From assembly GCA_029207755.1 (NCBI GenBank), contig JARCOQ010000006.1, positions 15,846,890-15,910,889 on the forward strand: a stretch of DNA of 64,000 nucleotides, written 5' to 3'. The position numbers and the translations under genes were made by a program. The first letter of the stretch is position 1. Each line of letters opens with the position of its first letter. Origin of the DNA: Chamaea fasciata (lineage: Eukaryota; Chordata; Aves; Passeriformes; Sylviidae). The notes beneath the pieces were generated by a model. It was not told where the DNA came from, made no database searches, and worked only from the letters and a program-made list of their open reading frames with translations. Below are positions 37,395 through 49,743 of this stretch, in pieces.

Positions 37395-37927
37395 TGTAAA
37401 TTTCTAGATTGGAGTTGGATGTTTATTGTTTCTTATCTATTTACAGACTAACGAGGCATGAGCTCTAACTCTCAAGTTAAAGAAAGGAGGTAAAATGGAG
37501 TACCTCTGATTCTTTCCAAGGTTATTCAAGCGATAATTACTCGATAATGAGGTGACACCTGTATTATTTATACTTTTGACCCAATAATGACCACCCAAGG
37601 CCCACAATGCGGACCTTTTTGACCAAATTACATAAAACCACCCAAACCCATGAAGAAGAAGGATGAAGAAGACAAAGAAGATCTTAGACAACACCCAAAA
37701 TCCTCCATCTTGACCCACATGTATTACTGTGTACTAAAATCTTCAATTGAAGTTTTTCACCCCATGAGATCACACAGTACTATTCAAACTACACACCCAC
37801 AACCCCTGTGCTATCACTCAATCTTGGGAGCCTGTTCTAAGGCCTCAAGTCAAATGTGGTGCTTGCTTGAGAGTTGGCACCCTTCAGTTCAGAAAGCCTG
37901 AAATTTTCAGCAGCCAGGATTCCAACA
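37395..37927 (-). mobile_element. Solo LTR of a second ERV family, antisense
   Basis: Read on the minus strand it starts 'tgttggaatcctggctgctg' (right edge at 37,927) and contains 'gggtgccaactctcaag', 'caagattgagtgatagcaca', 'ccaagg'-type words in 'gggccttgggtggtcatta', a TATA box TATAAATA (plus positions 37,565-37,572) and an AATAAAC poly(A) signal about 140 bases further on (37,421-37,427). The order U3, TATA box, poly(A) signal shows LTR polarity. I recall this family from songbird-type genomes, perhaps ERVK or ERV1 related; the class is not verified. A GAA-rich patch (37,647-37,683 on plus) creates false frames. The left boundary is uncertain by about 25 bases and no internal genes are present. 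Confidence 0.7.
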
Positions 37928-40790
37928 GATACCTAAGTGAAATAATATTTGCCATTATTTTTAGTTTTCTGGTTGATCCCAAAATTAACTTTAGATCATC
38001 TCCTTCCGTATGGTAGTAACAAATTTCAAGTAAGTAAAGATCTGGATGGGAAGTGTGCCCACATTTTCTAGATATCAAGGGGTGTTTTTCTATCTTATTA
38101 GTAATCTTTCCAACCCATTTAGCCTTATGCTCCTTCACTTACATACTGTAAGTAGAACAGAGATACTATCACAGCCATCAGAAATTTGAAATTTTGAGAT
38201 GCTGAGTGTGCTTTAAAACACCTATCATTTCATGGCTGTCATAGATGCCTTTTTAATATTTTATTTATTTTCCAGTAGCTTTAAGCAGCCCTGATAAAGA
38301 TTTTAATTCTCTTATCTCTTGCTTTTCACTGAGGAAGCCATGAACCATATCACATAAAGGTTAACACATTTAGAGGCAAAATCAACTAGTACAGTAATAT
38401 AAAAGTATTATGTCACCTTCCTTCTCCAAGTGCTATGCTGTAAGGAGTTCACAGTGGAAAGCTTTGCATTAAGACTAAATCTCTTGGAAGTCCTTGTACG
38501 CTGGCCATGTTAGATAGATTGGGAAATTTATCTCCTTTGTAATGGAGGAGGTTTTTGGCCATGGTGCCATGGTGCCCTGGGAAGAAGGCTTGTCTGGAGA
38601 TTTCCCTCATGTAGACGTGTTGTGTGGTGGGCAGAGTTTTCATCTAGCACCTGGAATTGGCAGATTCTAATTCTGTATATCTATGAAAACTGGTTGAATC
38701 AGGATTATTTCTCTTCTCCTCCCTGTGTCAATTGTTTAATGGATGTTATACTACTTCCTGTTTAATGCTGTGTGTGTTTGTGACAATTTATATTTTTATG
38801 GAATTTTGTTTTGTAGGTATGCAAAGTCATCTGTATTATTTCACTGAAGAGCATAACTGACATTTTCATAATCCATACAGATATGCATTAATGCTTTTAA
38901 AGCTGGCAGTATCATGTATATGCATAAATATTTTAAGTATGAAGAAAGTAAAACTTGGGAGTTCCATCTAAAGATATATATTGGCCTTCTGGGACTAATT
39001 TTCCAGGCTTCATCGACAAAATAGCAGTCTATTGATCTTGAGTCCTTCTCGAAATCTGATTTTTCACTTGCCAAAGCAGAACCACTGTTCTGTTTTATTT
39101 ATAGACTCCTGGGAAGGCCACAAAAATATAAGTGGGGGGAAAAAAAGGAAAAGAAAAGTAGAAAACCTTTCTACTTGCAAGTCCCATTTGGTTAACATTT
39201 CCACTTTCCTCCTGTTCAGATGCAAATCAGTGTCACTATTTGATTACTAAAGATATAAGCAACAAATCAATGTGTTTGAAACCTTGATTTCAAAGTAAGG
39301 TTTCAGCATGCCTTCTGTAAATACACACACACCGATATGATACTTCCTAAACTGAAAATTAGACTGAATTTTCAGACTGTGTTTGAGAAGAAAGTGTAGC
39401 CAAAAGTGACCTGAGCTGAAAGTTTTTCATATCTTTAACTTTCATATAAAAAACAAGAAATGTAGGAGTTTTCATCATTGTTAGGTACATGTCTTCCATT
39501 TCCTTGTGAGGAAATCTAGCTATGTTGCCTTCAGTTCACAGCCAATCTATCCTTTACTTGTTGCCTAAGTGTATTCTGGATTAATGAAATATATGGGAGC
39601 CAGATAAATTAATTCCTTCGGGGTCCTTTGAGAATTCAATTGGTAAGGAGTGTGTTGTGTTCGTTGAAATACCTTGTGCTTTGGGATCTATGTTTAAAGG
39701 GTTTAAAAAGATTGTTTAGCATTCTAAAGAATTCCCACTTTACACACTTTGTATTTACATTGTGTGTAGGCACAAATATATGGGTCTGTATCTGCACTCA
39801 TTTATATGCATACACATACACATAGACACAGACATAGACATACACATACACATACTCATACATACTCATACATGTATACATGTAAGTTATTTGCTCAAAA
39901 TCCTAAATTGAATCAGTAGCAAAGCCAAGGAAAGAACTAATATTTCCTAGTTTTAATGGCACTTCTCTCTTGAGTGAACTACACATAATAACCTCTGACT
40001 TAGCTTCAACTTTTGTTATTAAACAGACAGTATTGAACAAGATTACTCAGACTAAATTAGATCAGATTCCCTAACATGTCCTGTCATTAGATACTATTGC
40101 ATAAATAGCTGGTTGCGCTTTTACCCACAAACATGATTGGAAGTGTACAGATATTGAACACTCATGAATATTTCACAAAGGAGAGAAGGGAAAAGTCTTC
40201 TTTTAAAGAAATTATTGTAGTAAAGAGGTGATTTTCTTTTAAACTGATTCTCTTAGAATAATTCTTAATCCAGTATGTATCTGGCTTGATTTAATATTAA
40301 GCAAATTATAGATTCAATGTTTTAGCTCAAAGATTATGCTAGCTCTCTATTTGCTTTCAAAACATGTTCCAAGGTTTCTGAAGTGACATGACTGACATAC
40401 CTTTACTGTTATTTTTAAATCTTCACCCCACTGCAACATCTAAAGCATGTAAGTGAATACATTTGCTCTAATAGGCACTTTTAGCAGATAATAGGCTTGA
40501 CATGATGTCCTGAAGTAGAAAGTGTTCAGAGTTGGTTATTCAACAACATGACCTCATGAGACACAATTTAAAAGCAACATTTTTACTCCAGTTGAACATA
40601 CATTCATAATTTAGCTTGTTTTTTCTACAAATGCTAATGCTATTCTTTAATAATCTGGCACAGTGGAATTATTTAGTCTGAATTTCTCTGCATATGTATT
40701 AGAGCTAACCCTCAGGTTATCTTGCGTGGAATGTCTAATAATCCTTATGGAAGGAGTTTAATAAATATTTGTTTTAGAAAACTAATTTTA
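37928..40790. other. Unassigned AT-rich DNA with one microsatellite
   Basis: No gene or transposon is recognised. A small direct repeat 'atggtgcc' twice occurs at about 38,560-38,577. Confidence 0.6.
39804..39883. repeat. Imperfect ACATAC/CATACT microsatellite
   Basis: About 80 bases of variants of 'acacat', 'agacat' and 'actcat' units, ending 'catgtatacatgta'. Impure, so probably old. Confidence 0.9.
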
Positions 40791-41108
40791 TCACAGAATC
40801 ATAGAATGTTTTGGGTTGGAAGGGATCTTAGAAAGCGTCTTTTTCCAGCCCCTCTGCCATGGGTAGAGACACCTTCCACTAAACCAAATTGCTCAAAGGC
40901 CCATCCTGCCTGGCCTTGTATACAGCCAGGGATGCTGCATGCACAGCTTGCCTGGGTAAAATGTTCCAGTCTCTCACCATCCTAACAGAAATGTATTTCT
41001 TACTGACATTAATATAAACCTACCCTCTGTCAGTATGAAGCTGTTACCCCATTTTCTACCACTTCATGTCCTTCAACTTCAGGTTAAAGCCTTCTTTGCC
41101 AGCTTGGC
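40791..41108 (-). mobile_element. CR1 LINE 3' fragment, antisense, about 300 bp
   Basis: The left edge is the classic avian CR1 3' end in reverse complement: 'tcacagaatcatagaatg' then 'ttgggttggaagggatctta'. It is followed by 'cctctgccatgggtagagac', 'accttccactaaaccaaatt', 'ttccagtctctcaccatcct' and 'aacctaccctctgtcagtat'. The match fades near 41,080-41,108. Only the far C-terminus of ORF2 would be covered, and it is broken. The plus frame at 40,722-40,985 is a shadow of this repeat. Confidence 0.93.
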
Positions 41109-43309
41109 AAGACTGTAACTCAAGATGCTCTTTCCCTTCTCTTAGAGATGGATCCCATCAACTTTTAGTAAAGCACAGTTCCCAAAGTGAGTCCCATGGT
41201 CTTAGTCTAACTGAGAAAGTAAGTAAAAGTTTTCCACAAATTATTTTATGACTACATTGCACTATGGATTGCTCTTCAATTACACATAGGCAAAGTGCTG
41301 CTTTTCCCAGTTTATTCTTTAAGTTTAGTTTAGGAGTAGAAATTTCTGCCGCTTCACTCACTGCCAATACAGAGCTTTCATTGAACAATATGTCTATCCC
41401 TATGTCAAATTGATTAGAAATCCATCATGACCTGCAGGAGGCTAGGAGTACTGTAATCAAAGCTTGTTCATTCAGTATTTGTCTTAACATACAGTTGAAA
41501 TAATAATTTGGTTAAATTCTTTGCCTTTCTTAAAAAGGATTTTGCTTTTAAAGAAACCTCGTGTCCTTGTCCTAGGCATACAGTAATTGCAGCATGTGCA
41601 GAAGATGTCTAAATTTGCTTATTCATAGATGGTGTGAGAAATGAAGGCAGAGTAGCTACACAGATATTGAATAGTTATCCAAAGGTCATGGGCAGGATTG
41701 TGCAAACTGTTTTGAGACTACACCACTTTGTTATCATGATACCATTATTGGACATAACTGGTCATAACCTATGGTAACAAGGAAGAGAAAGTCACCAGAT
41801 TTTCTCTATATATATGTGAGTCTGAGGATATGAATCCAAATGTATCCAATAGATCATAACTACTTAGTGAGAAAAAAAAGTAGTGCTAACTTTTTAGTGG
41901 TTGCTGCTTCTTTTCACAGATTAAGGTGTAAAAAAATGAAATAGAACCTATCTGTTTCTTTTCCTGTCAGTTTAAAGCACAAGATAAATTCTCCCTTTAA
42001 CAATAGCCCTAAGAACAATAGAAAAACAACAAGAAAATAAAGATTCAAGAACAGCATCTTCTTAACAGAAAACTGATTATTTTTTCTAAAATATGAGGAA
42101 GATCTAATGCCAAGGATTTTCCTGAAAAAAAATGTTGTTTGCAGGGTTAAAAAATCAGTACCAAGCATGAAGTGATCAGGTTTTCAAAGGAATTATGAGG
42201 GAAGATACATGCCAAGAATGGACTTGTTCTGTGGTGTTGGGTTTATCTGGAGGTATATAGATAGGCTAATGTGGAGGGGTATAAGAAGGTGAGTTACGAC
42301 ATGAGGAGTGTAAGGGTTTCTCTCATCACCTTCCCCAGCCAAGTCCCCGTTTCCCTTTATTTGCCCTTCAGTTTAATATTGAAGCAAAGAGATTTTAATG
42401 AAAGGGGTAAACATGCAATGTGTTTTCTATTTTACTTTTTTTCCTGTTTTAATCTTCTGTTTATATTATTTGTGTTCCTGTAGTATTTCCTAGTTCAAAC
42501 CCTTTGCTGTATTTTTTTTTTTTATTTGGGCTCAGTGGCTTTTTGTCCAGCTTTTTATTCCAGTTACTGTGAATTCCCTCTCTTCCTTTTTCCAAGTTTT
42601 CCATCTAAACCTTTCTGAGTAGGTTTGTTTCTCTGTTCTTTTTCCTCACAGTGTTCCTTAATTGTTCTTTGCTTTTCTTCAGCTTAGCTATGATTGTTCA
42701 TTCCTCATCCACCCACTTACTTGATTTACTTTTCTCCTCATGCTAACAGTCACCCACATACATAGTTTTATTTCAGTCACCATTCTGTCTCCTTCCTCTT
42801 TGACTCAGCCACCCATTAATCCACGCCTTATTCTGCCTCACACTTGCAGTTAGTTATTCAATCCATTTTAGCAATCTGGTGGAAATTCAAAAAGAGTAAA
42901 TGTAAAAAGTAGGCATAAATAGCAAGAAGAAAAATGCAGGCTGTGAGAAGTGTGGAAGCGAACTGCTGAGAAAGTGGTGGTCAAAGAGATAGAAAAGGAA
43001 ATCTGGATTGAGAAATTCTCAGGGTGTAAGGAAAGCCGTTACTATTTGAGTGACTGTGTTTGCAGGAACAGATGGTGGAAAGAAGAGTTTTGGGGAATGG
43101 ATAGATGGAGTGGAAAATTGCCATTCTCAAGAAATTCAGTCTTCTCTTATATGACCTTGATGTGTGATCTCTGTGTGAACTGAGCAAGTTCAAAAGTCTT
43201 TATTTTAATAGTCATTGAATTCTGGCTTTTACCTCTGAACTTTTAAAGTGGTCATTACAGCAAGCTGCCACAAGACTGCCATGGGGCATACCAGGAGAGC
43301 CACCATCCT
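41109..43309. other. Unassigned AT-rich DNA
   Basis: No gene is seen. Bases 42,226-42,292 faintly resemble the start of an avian ERV LTR ('gtgttgggtttatctgg') but nothing downstream supports it. The rest is unique, with T-rich stretches. Confidence 0.55.
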
Positions 43310-44010
43310 GTTCATCATCCCGTGTAGACCAAATTTGTGAGTGGCTACTCCCTTGGAGTGGAACAAAAACGAGTATTATTCTACGCCACAGCAGTGAATG
43401 ATGATTTACAAATTATACTGCAATTTGAGCTCATTATCCGTAATCACCATCACTTATTGCATCTTAAAAGAATCTTCTCAACGAAGCTGGCTTGAAAGTT
43501 TGCATCTTGCATGACAGTAAATTATATATAACAGCCAAATATACATAAAACAAGGCAATTCTCATGGAGAAAGACTCACTATTAGTGAACATTAAATAGA
43601 TAAAAATTACGTATATCATCTAAATGCATAGAATAAACAGTCAAGAAAGATAAAATTATCTTTATAGGTAACACGCTGAGCAAAATTTCACTGAGCTAAA
43701 TTGCAATAGGATGAATAGATAATAGTTAAATTTTATCAAGCAATCCCGAATTTGCTAAAGCATAAATTTCTTTTTAATGAGTCTTTGCAAAAGCCGCGTA
43801 TTCACATTCAGCATTGTCGAATGGAGTCTTGTGGAGAAATCCGTGACCACAAGATGGCAGGATTCCCATTCAAACCTGACTACAGAACTGCGCAGAGGCT
43901 TGAAAAACTTCACCATGAACTTTGTTTATTTCTGTAGATGTAATATGGCATTCCTGCTCCAAATTTCCCTTTAATTTTGTAAAATGCAGGAACTTATGAA
44001 AAAGCTGGCT
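43310..44010. other. Candidate conserved non-coding block with CTCF-like motif
   Basis: About 700 bases with no low complexity and no recognised transposon. It retains several CpGs (for example 'aacgagtattattctacg', 'ccgcgtattcac', 'gtcgaatgg', 'ccgtgacc') in an otherwise CpG-poor AT-rich area. It contains TAAT-type homeobox words and the 14-mer 'ccacaagatggcag' (43,847-43,860), which fits the CTCF core except at one position. The two overlapping plus frames at 43,752-43,974 have no domain. CpG retention hints at constraint, but this is inference from one sequence. Confidence 0.3.
43847..43860 (+). promoter_or_regulatory. CTCF-like binding motif
   Basis: 'ccacaagatggcag' agrees with the CTCF core pattern except for A at position 5 (usually C or T). 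The GATGGCAG half, the most constrained part of the motif, is intact. Confidence 0.3.
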
Positions 44011-47000
44011 TTGTGCATCGTCTTTTTTATATATTTTTGAGCCACATTCCTTTCCTTTATGAGTTATACTGCCATTCTTCTAACACATGTATTACCCTAC
44101 TGGAAATGATGTTTTAAAAAATAAATATGGTTCCCCAAAATAAGTGGTGTAAGTCCATGTTGTTTCAGTAGACTGTGAAACATCGGGAAAACACATTAAT
44201 TTCCTGAAATTCACACAAAATATTATCAAAACATTTCCATGAATGCTGTGCTGCAGACAGTTTGATGAGTATTTAAGAACTTCCATTTCCATGTGCAGAT
44301 GGACCTTTTCTTCTCTCCAGTGGAAAATTCAAGATAATTTTGTCTGACGCTTTTCAAAACATCTCTTTTAAAGTTTAGTCCATCAAGGTGGGATCCTTAA
44401 GAAGGCTTATTGTTTGCTCACCTCTCCACCCAGAAAAACAAATTTGAGAATTCCATGCTATTGGGGTGAGAATTATAGCATTGTGTCCTGTTGTGACTCA
44501 CATCCATGTTTGATACAAATATCCAGAAATCTCAATTTTCATTTAAAATACATTTTTCTAGGCCGGAGAGCTATGGTGGAAAACACTTGGAAAATAGATT
44601 GATAAATGACCTAAGGCACAAACCAAGAAGATTCACAATTTTTGATTTAAAAAAATATTTATTCAAAATTCAGTCAAATTTTTTTAGTGGCCTGACTCAA
44701 AACCATTTATCATAGGCTGTTCATTCATTTATCATCAATGAATTTTGCCAATGAGATCCAATGAGTTTAGGACAAAGCTGCGGGTTTTAAAAACGTTTCC
44801 AAGTACATTTTTGGAATGCACAGAAATTTTTCTGCCTTAAGTTTAAAAACAACTACACTTCAAAAAGAAGTACAAATGCTAATTCACTGATTATAGGTGG
44901 GAAGAAAAATCCTTATTCATATGAATACAAGTATATTCCTCTTAAAAGGAGAAAATTCAGTTACACAATATACAATACAGATAAAATTATTTTGAAAATC
45001 CATTGGGTGGAGAGATCTAAAATAATGAACTTTAAGGATTTACACTGTATTTTTAACTTGTGAAATAAAAATGTTGATGTCATTTTTTCTTTCTTTTTTT
45101 TTTTTTTTTTTTTAGATTGTGGACATTTTTATTAACATATGCAGTAACTGTAAAAATAATTAGAATGCTGAGTTCTTTGAGCAGTGTGTGACTGTCTTTA
45201 ATATCATCCATACCATGTAAAGCACAACTCCAATCCGAGATATTCCAAATTGGTATCTTGATACATTGTTTTAATGTGAATGCATGGCTATTGCATAATA
45301 CCAATACATTTTGATAAACTTCCGTGAAAGAGAGTTAAAATACCAGGTTGATTAGGATAAATGACACACCGATACTTTTATAAAGACGAATCCCCCAGTG
45401 CAAATTATTCAAGATGACTATAATGAATAAAATTAATATAATGTGCTTTGATGCACTATAGAATAATTCCACCAGCTTAATATTTTCCATACAATCATTG
45501 GGTATTAGGAAGATGACAATGTCTGCTTTAGGCGTTGCCTTTTCCAGGTAATTTTATTTTCTACTTCACATTTGCAAAACTCGATGCATTTGTAAAGAAG
45601 CAAAAAGCAACTTAGAAACAATCCATGCTTTGACACCACCTTCAGGGCTCTGATCAGTCATAGGAAGAAGAATCCAACCCAAACTATACTACAATTTTGG
45701 CTCAAATTTTGAGCCAGGCAGTGATACTGGACTCAGAATTTCAGTAAACAAGTGTTATAATTTTGTCCTTTACTTCTTCCCCGGAAAATGGGTTTTCTAT
45801 CAACACTTTGGTTCCAAGTGAGTGCCAAGGAGCAAAACACACAGCTGAGCTTTCTTGTAGCCACTGCTGAGTAATCTTTGTACCCACACTGTAAAATCAT
45901 CATTAGTTTCCACTGCTTGTCAGTGGCAGTGTTAGTTCCTGTACAGATGCCAGTGTTTACCACAGTAGTATCTAAGATACTGTTTTTATCAAAGTATTAA
46001 AAAGGCAAAATAAGTTATTTTTCCCAGACAGGTCTCATAAAAACTCCCTCAGCGTCTGGATGCAACCAGAACAACAAACTCATTGGGCTGTGACTGATGA
46101 ATTCATCTTCAAAATTTTTCATGGTTTTTCAAAACTGTATTGCTGGAATATTTACCATAAGCTCATTTCACTAACTGACATGTATGTTAAGAATCCTCAT
46201 TAAACTAGAAACTGAACTGCAACCAGTAAGAAAATAATTTAGCTAATATCTGTTATCAAATATAATTTTCTGTGACGTAGGCCTATTTCTTTCAGTCACA
46301 AAAATATGAAAATGAATTCAGAAACAGTCATAGATATTAATGTATATCTATGTATGTGTTTATGTATGTGTACAGGCTACTTTTGAATTGTAGTTCTCTT
46401 CACAGTACTTCTCGGTATTTCCAATTAAATCAGAATCAGTATAGAATAGGAATGTGATTCTTAGATGCACAAAAATATCTTTATCATCTTTTACATGATG
46501 TGATTTTAAATTAGCATCTCTTTCTGCACACTAATGTGAGATGTTCCTCAAGGAACTAGGTCATTCTAAGGAAACTGTCGGTATGGACAACTCCTTTAGA
46601 AGAATATTAATGCTTGATTCAGATATCTGCCAAAGAAATTTGTACTTTATTTAACTTGACATATGAAAATCAAAAGTTTGTGAGAGAGTGTGTAGGTAAT
46701 TCTTGTTAATCTTGTTTACTTACTGTTATTGTCTCAATAGAATAAATATTTACGTAATGTCTTCTTTCTGGGAACAGTAAAAATTTCAGGAACACCTGGA
46801 AGATTAATCATAAATTCAATTTTTTTATTTAATACACTATTTCCAAAAGTTAGTCTGGAGGAATACTTGGAGTTTGCATATAATATCTAAGACGAATTAT
46901 GATTCTCTGCAATGGTTGTTACTGTTTTTCAACCAAATCATGCAAGAATAAGAGAAAGATTTTGCTAAGTAACTGGCAATAAGTGTGAAGTTACCGATAT

Positions 47001-47061
47001 TACATCTTTCAAAACGCAGGGAAAATGTACAGGCAGATCAGGGACAAAAGCTTTAGTGTAC
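44011..47061. other. Low-repeat AT-rich DNA
   Basis: No gene or clear transposon over about 3 kb apart from a T20 run at 45,094-45,113. A 19-base perfect palindrome 'tggctcaaattttgagcca' sits at 45,698-45,716. Parts (44,430-44,760 and 45,400-45,620) have the mixed texture typical of conserved non-coding DNA, but this cannot be tested here. Confidence 0.45.
45094..45113. repeat. Poly(T) tract of 20
   Basis: Twenty T directly followed by AG, again acceptor-like in form only; no open frame with gene-like content follows. Confidence 0.9.
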
Positions 47062-47262
47062 AAGAGGAGCCATTCCAGATCAGACTAACAGCTTGCTTTT
47101 GCTATTATTCCATCTGACAATGGCCGTTACCAGATGCTTTAGAGGAAAGTGCAAGAATCCCTGCAGTGAGCACTTATGAAATACTCTGCCTGTAGAGGAA
47201 ATTTCTTGTTAATCTCTGTCAGTGATGATTGGTTTATATCCTAGAGCATGGTGGCTTGAAGG
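47062..47262 (-). mobile_element. Ancient CR1-type LINE, extreme 3' part (piece A)
   Basis: The plus strand reads as the reverse complement of the 3' end of an old amniote CR1 family. Landmarks are 'aggagccattccagatcaga' (consensus GGCCATACTGGATCAGACCA), 'attccatctgacaatggccg' (TCCTGTCTTCCGACAGTGGCCA), 'accagatgctttagagg' (CCAGGTGCTTCAGAGG) and 'gagcatggtggcttg'. Divergence is high. The matching stops where the next part of the consensus resumes at 49,744. Confidence 0.7.
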
Positions 47263-49743
47263 TTAAGTATGAAATAACTGTAGGACAAGTACGACTCCTA
47301 CTACTGTAAAAGAGGCTGTGTTTTCCTGAGATACTTCAGTTTTATAATGTGATAACAGGCCCTGGCCAAATGACGTTAAGCAACTTCCTCAGAATGTTTC
47401 AGCATTTATTGTAGAGACCGGATAATGAAGGAGATCTGGGATAAACACAAGGGATTAAGTCTGTGTGATTTGCAAAGAATTAGTGAAAACAGGCATTTTT
47501 TTTAAAATTACTTTTTGTAATCTTGCATACATTTAGTGGTAATATGGAATATGTCACCTAATTTTGGTAGAGTAATCATAAATATTTAAATACTAGATTT
47601 TGCGTTAATAATATTTTCTGTTCTCTGGTCACATTTCTGACTTCTGTGAATTGATTCTTTTCCTTCTAGTCTACAGGTAAAGACTGAATTTTCTTATTTT
47701 AAAAGAAGAGTGAAAAGAAAATATTTTCAAGCTGTCTTTACATATCACATAAATATACATATCACATATGCATAGGTATTTCTTTACAAATCACTTATAC
47801 ATAAATATTTCATATTTACATATGAAGGGACATAAAGGCATATATACAAACATCTCCTTCTCCTGCCCCCCTCCTTTTATGTGACTAAGTGGTGGAAAAA
47901 AGCTAAGCTTCTACCTAATTTTGAATGTCAAATCTCCCTAGGGTCATGAGAAGATGTCTTCTAGTGATGAATGAGGATGTTACTGTGCTTAGCTCTCCAT
48001 ACCTATAATCTGCCAGCTGGAAGTTGCCATTCCCACACTGCCATTCCCATTCTCTGCTGGACAAAGGAGTCTGAGAGCTTTGCCATATCCACTTCAGGCA
48101 AAGTCAGTTCTCTTTTCAGACTGCCTTCATCGGCTGTTTATTACTACTGTGACTCTTTATGGGGTTCTCATATGATCCATTATGCCCAGAAGCTTCAGAA
48201 CTGGCAGGCTCTCAGGAACAGACAGGAGGAAACTCCTAGGGTTGCTCATAACTTCAACTGCCACTGTTCTTTGCTAGATGAACATCTGCCTGCAGCCTCC
48301 AAATGAGCTCTGTATAACCATTCTGCTAAGAACGCAGCTATTTTTACGGTTGTGTTTTTGTGCACTGCTCGTGAACTTTTCATCTCCTTGCTAGCCTGGC
48401 TATCTTAATGTTGCTGGATATCTTCAACCTGACCCACTTTTGTATAGTTCAGATTTTGCATAACTTCACCGGACGTTTCAGCCCAGTCCAACATTTAAGA
48501 GCTCTGGGTGTTACTCAAGCAAGGCATTTTATAATAGCCTTCTGGGAAGAAATAGCCTCAAAGCATCTGGATATAAATACCTCTATTTATCATGTGACTG
48601 AATATGAAAGTATGAATTCTAACATTAATTGTAAGGCTAATGACTGAGTTACATCCTCTCTAAGTGCCAATGGTGTAGTTCTACAAGGTGGATTACTCCT
48701 GTAGCAATTGAATATTGGCCCACATTGTGTAATGTTACTCTGATATAAGATAACTCTGGTCTAACATCTGGGAAAAACCTTGAAATCAGACTTTTTCACA
48801 ATGTTTGTTGCTAAACAAATACTGGTAAAATGTCTAGAAATCAATTTAATTTTTTTGTGAAATGTGTTCATATCAATTTTTTTTGTGAAATGTGTGGGGT
48901 TTTTTGTGAAATGTGTGGAAATTTCATTAACTGTAACCTCTCTCAGGAAACCTGTGTAAGCCTAACAATTCCAGGTGACATGAACTTATTTCTTAAAGGC
49001 CAGGTGTAGAGCTTTATGGCTTTATTTTTTAATGCCAAAATGATAATTTGTTGTGCTCAGGAGAGAAATGCCTAATAAGGCCCTGATAATTCTCAACTGT
49101 TTACTGTCAGCTCAGAAAGCACATGAACCCAGGGCTCATGGAAGTTCTTCCGGAGCTGGGGCCAATCCCTCAGAGTGGCTGCATTAATTTAAACTCAAGC
49201 TTGCCAGCTGAAGTTCCTAGACTGATCCAAACTACTTTGTTGTAAAACAGAATCAGTGCCTGGAGATGCACCTAGAAACAGATTGCAGAAAAGCATAGGT
49301 CACAGGCTGCATGGACAATGACCCCTATTTGGTACAGGCTGTTGATAAAGCTGCCTTGAGGCTGGCACAAATGATAAGGGTGTTTCCTGTGAATTAGGAT
49401 AGATATTTAATTTGATTAGGAGATGGCTTCACCCAGTATCTCTAGCAAAAATACCTTTGCAGAGTAATCATTGCTTTTATTTTAATGTTTACTTCTTATC
49501 AAGTCATCTCAAAGATCAAAGGAAAGCCCTTTGTGAAACAAAGTAATGAGCATAAATATAGGAACAGATACAAAGGTATAACTAGACCAGTATTCTGACA
49601 GTGACCAATAGCCAATAGATAAAGCTTTGAGAATAACAGAACAGGCCACGGAGAAAGTAAAATTTTCCTGCTACTGTTTCTGACTTTTGTCAAACCATAA
49701 CTCCAAGACTTTGTAAGTGAGAAGTGGGCTTTTTTTGATGTGT
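47263..49743. other. About 2.5 kb of DNA separating two pieces of an ancient LINE
   Basis: The two flanking LINE pieces look contiguous in the parent element, so this stretch may be a later insertion, although I cannot see matching ends or a target-site duplication. It contains a 111-codon plus frame (47,971-48,306) with no known domain, a 16-base motif present three times (48,852-48,916), and a GC-richer stretch (49,090-49,270). No reverse transcriptase, transposase or integrase signature is seen. Confidence 0.4.
48852..48916. repeat. Three copies of a 16-base motif
   Basis: The 16-mer 'tttttgtgaaatgtgt' occurs perfectly at 48,852-48,867, 48,880-48,895 and 48,901-48,916, with unequal spacers of 12 and 5 bases. 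This looks like a small recent minisatellite-type expansion. Confidence 0.93.

Noticed and set aside
42226..42292. Start of another ERV LTR
   Set aside because: Only one short word block resembles a known avian LTR start; the following bases do not continue the match and no end is seen.
47971..48306. 111-aa plus frame inside the segment that splits the ancient LINE
   Set aside because: I looked for transposase, integrase or reverse transcriptase motifs and saw none. It is kept only as part of the interval description.
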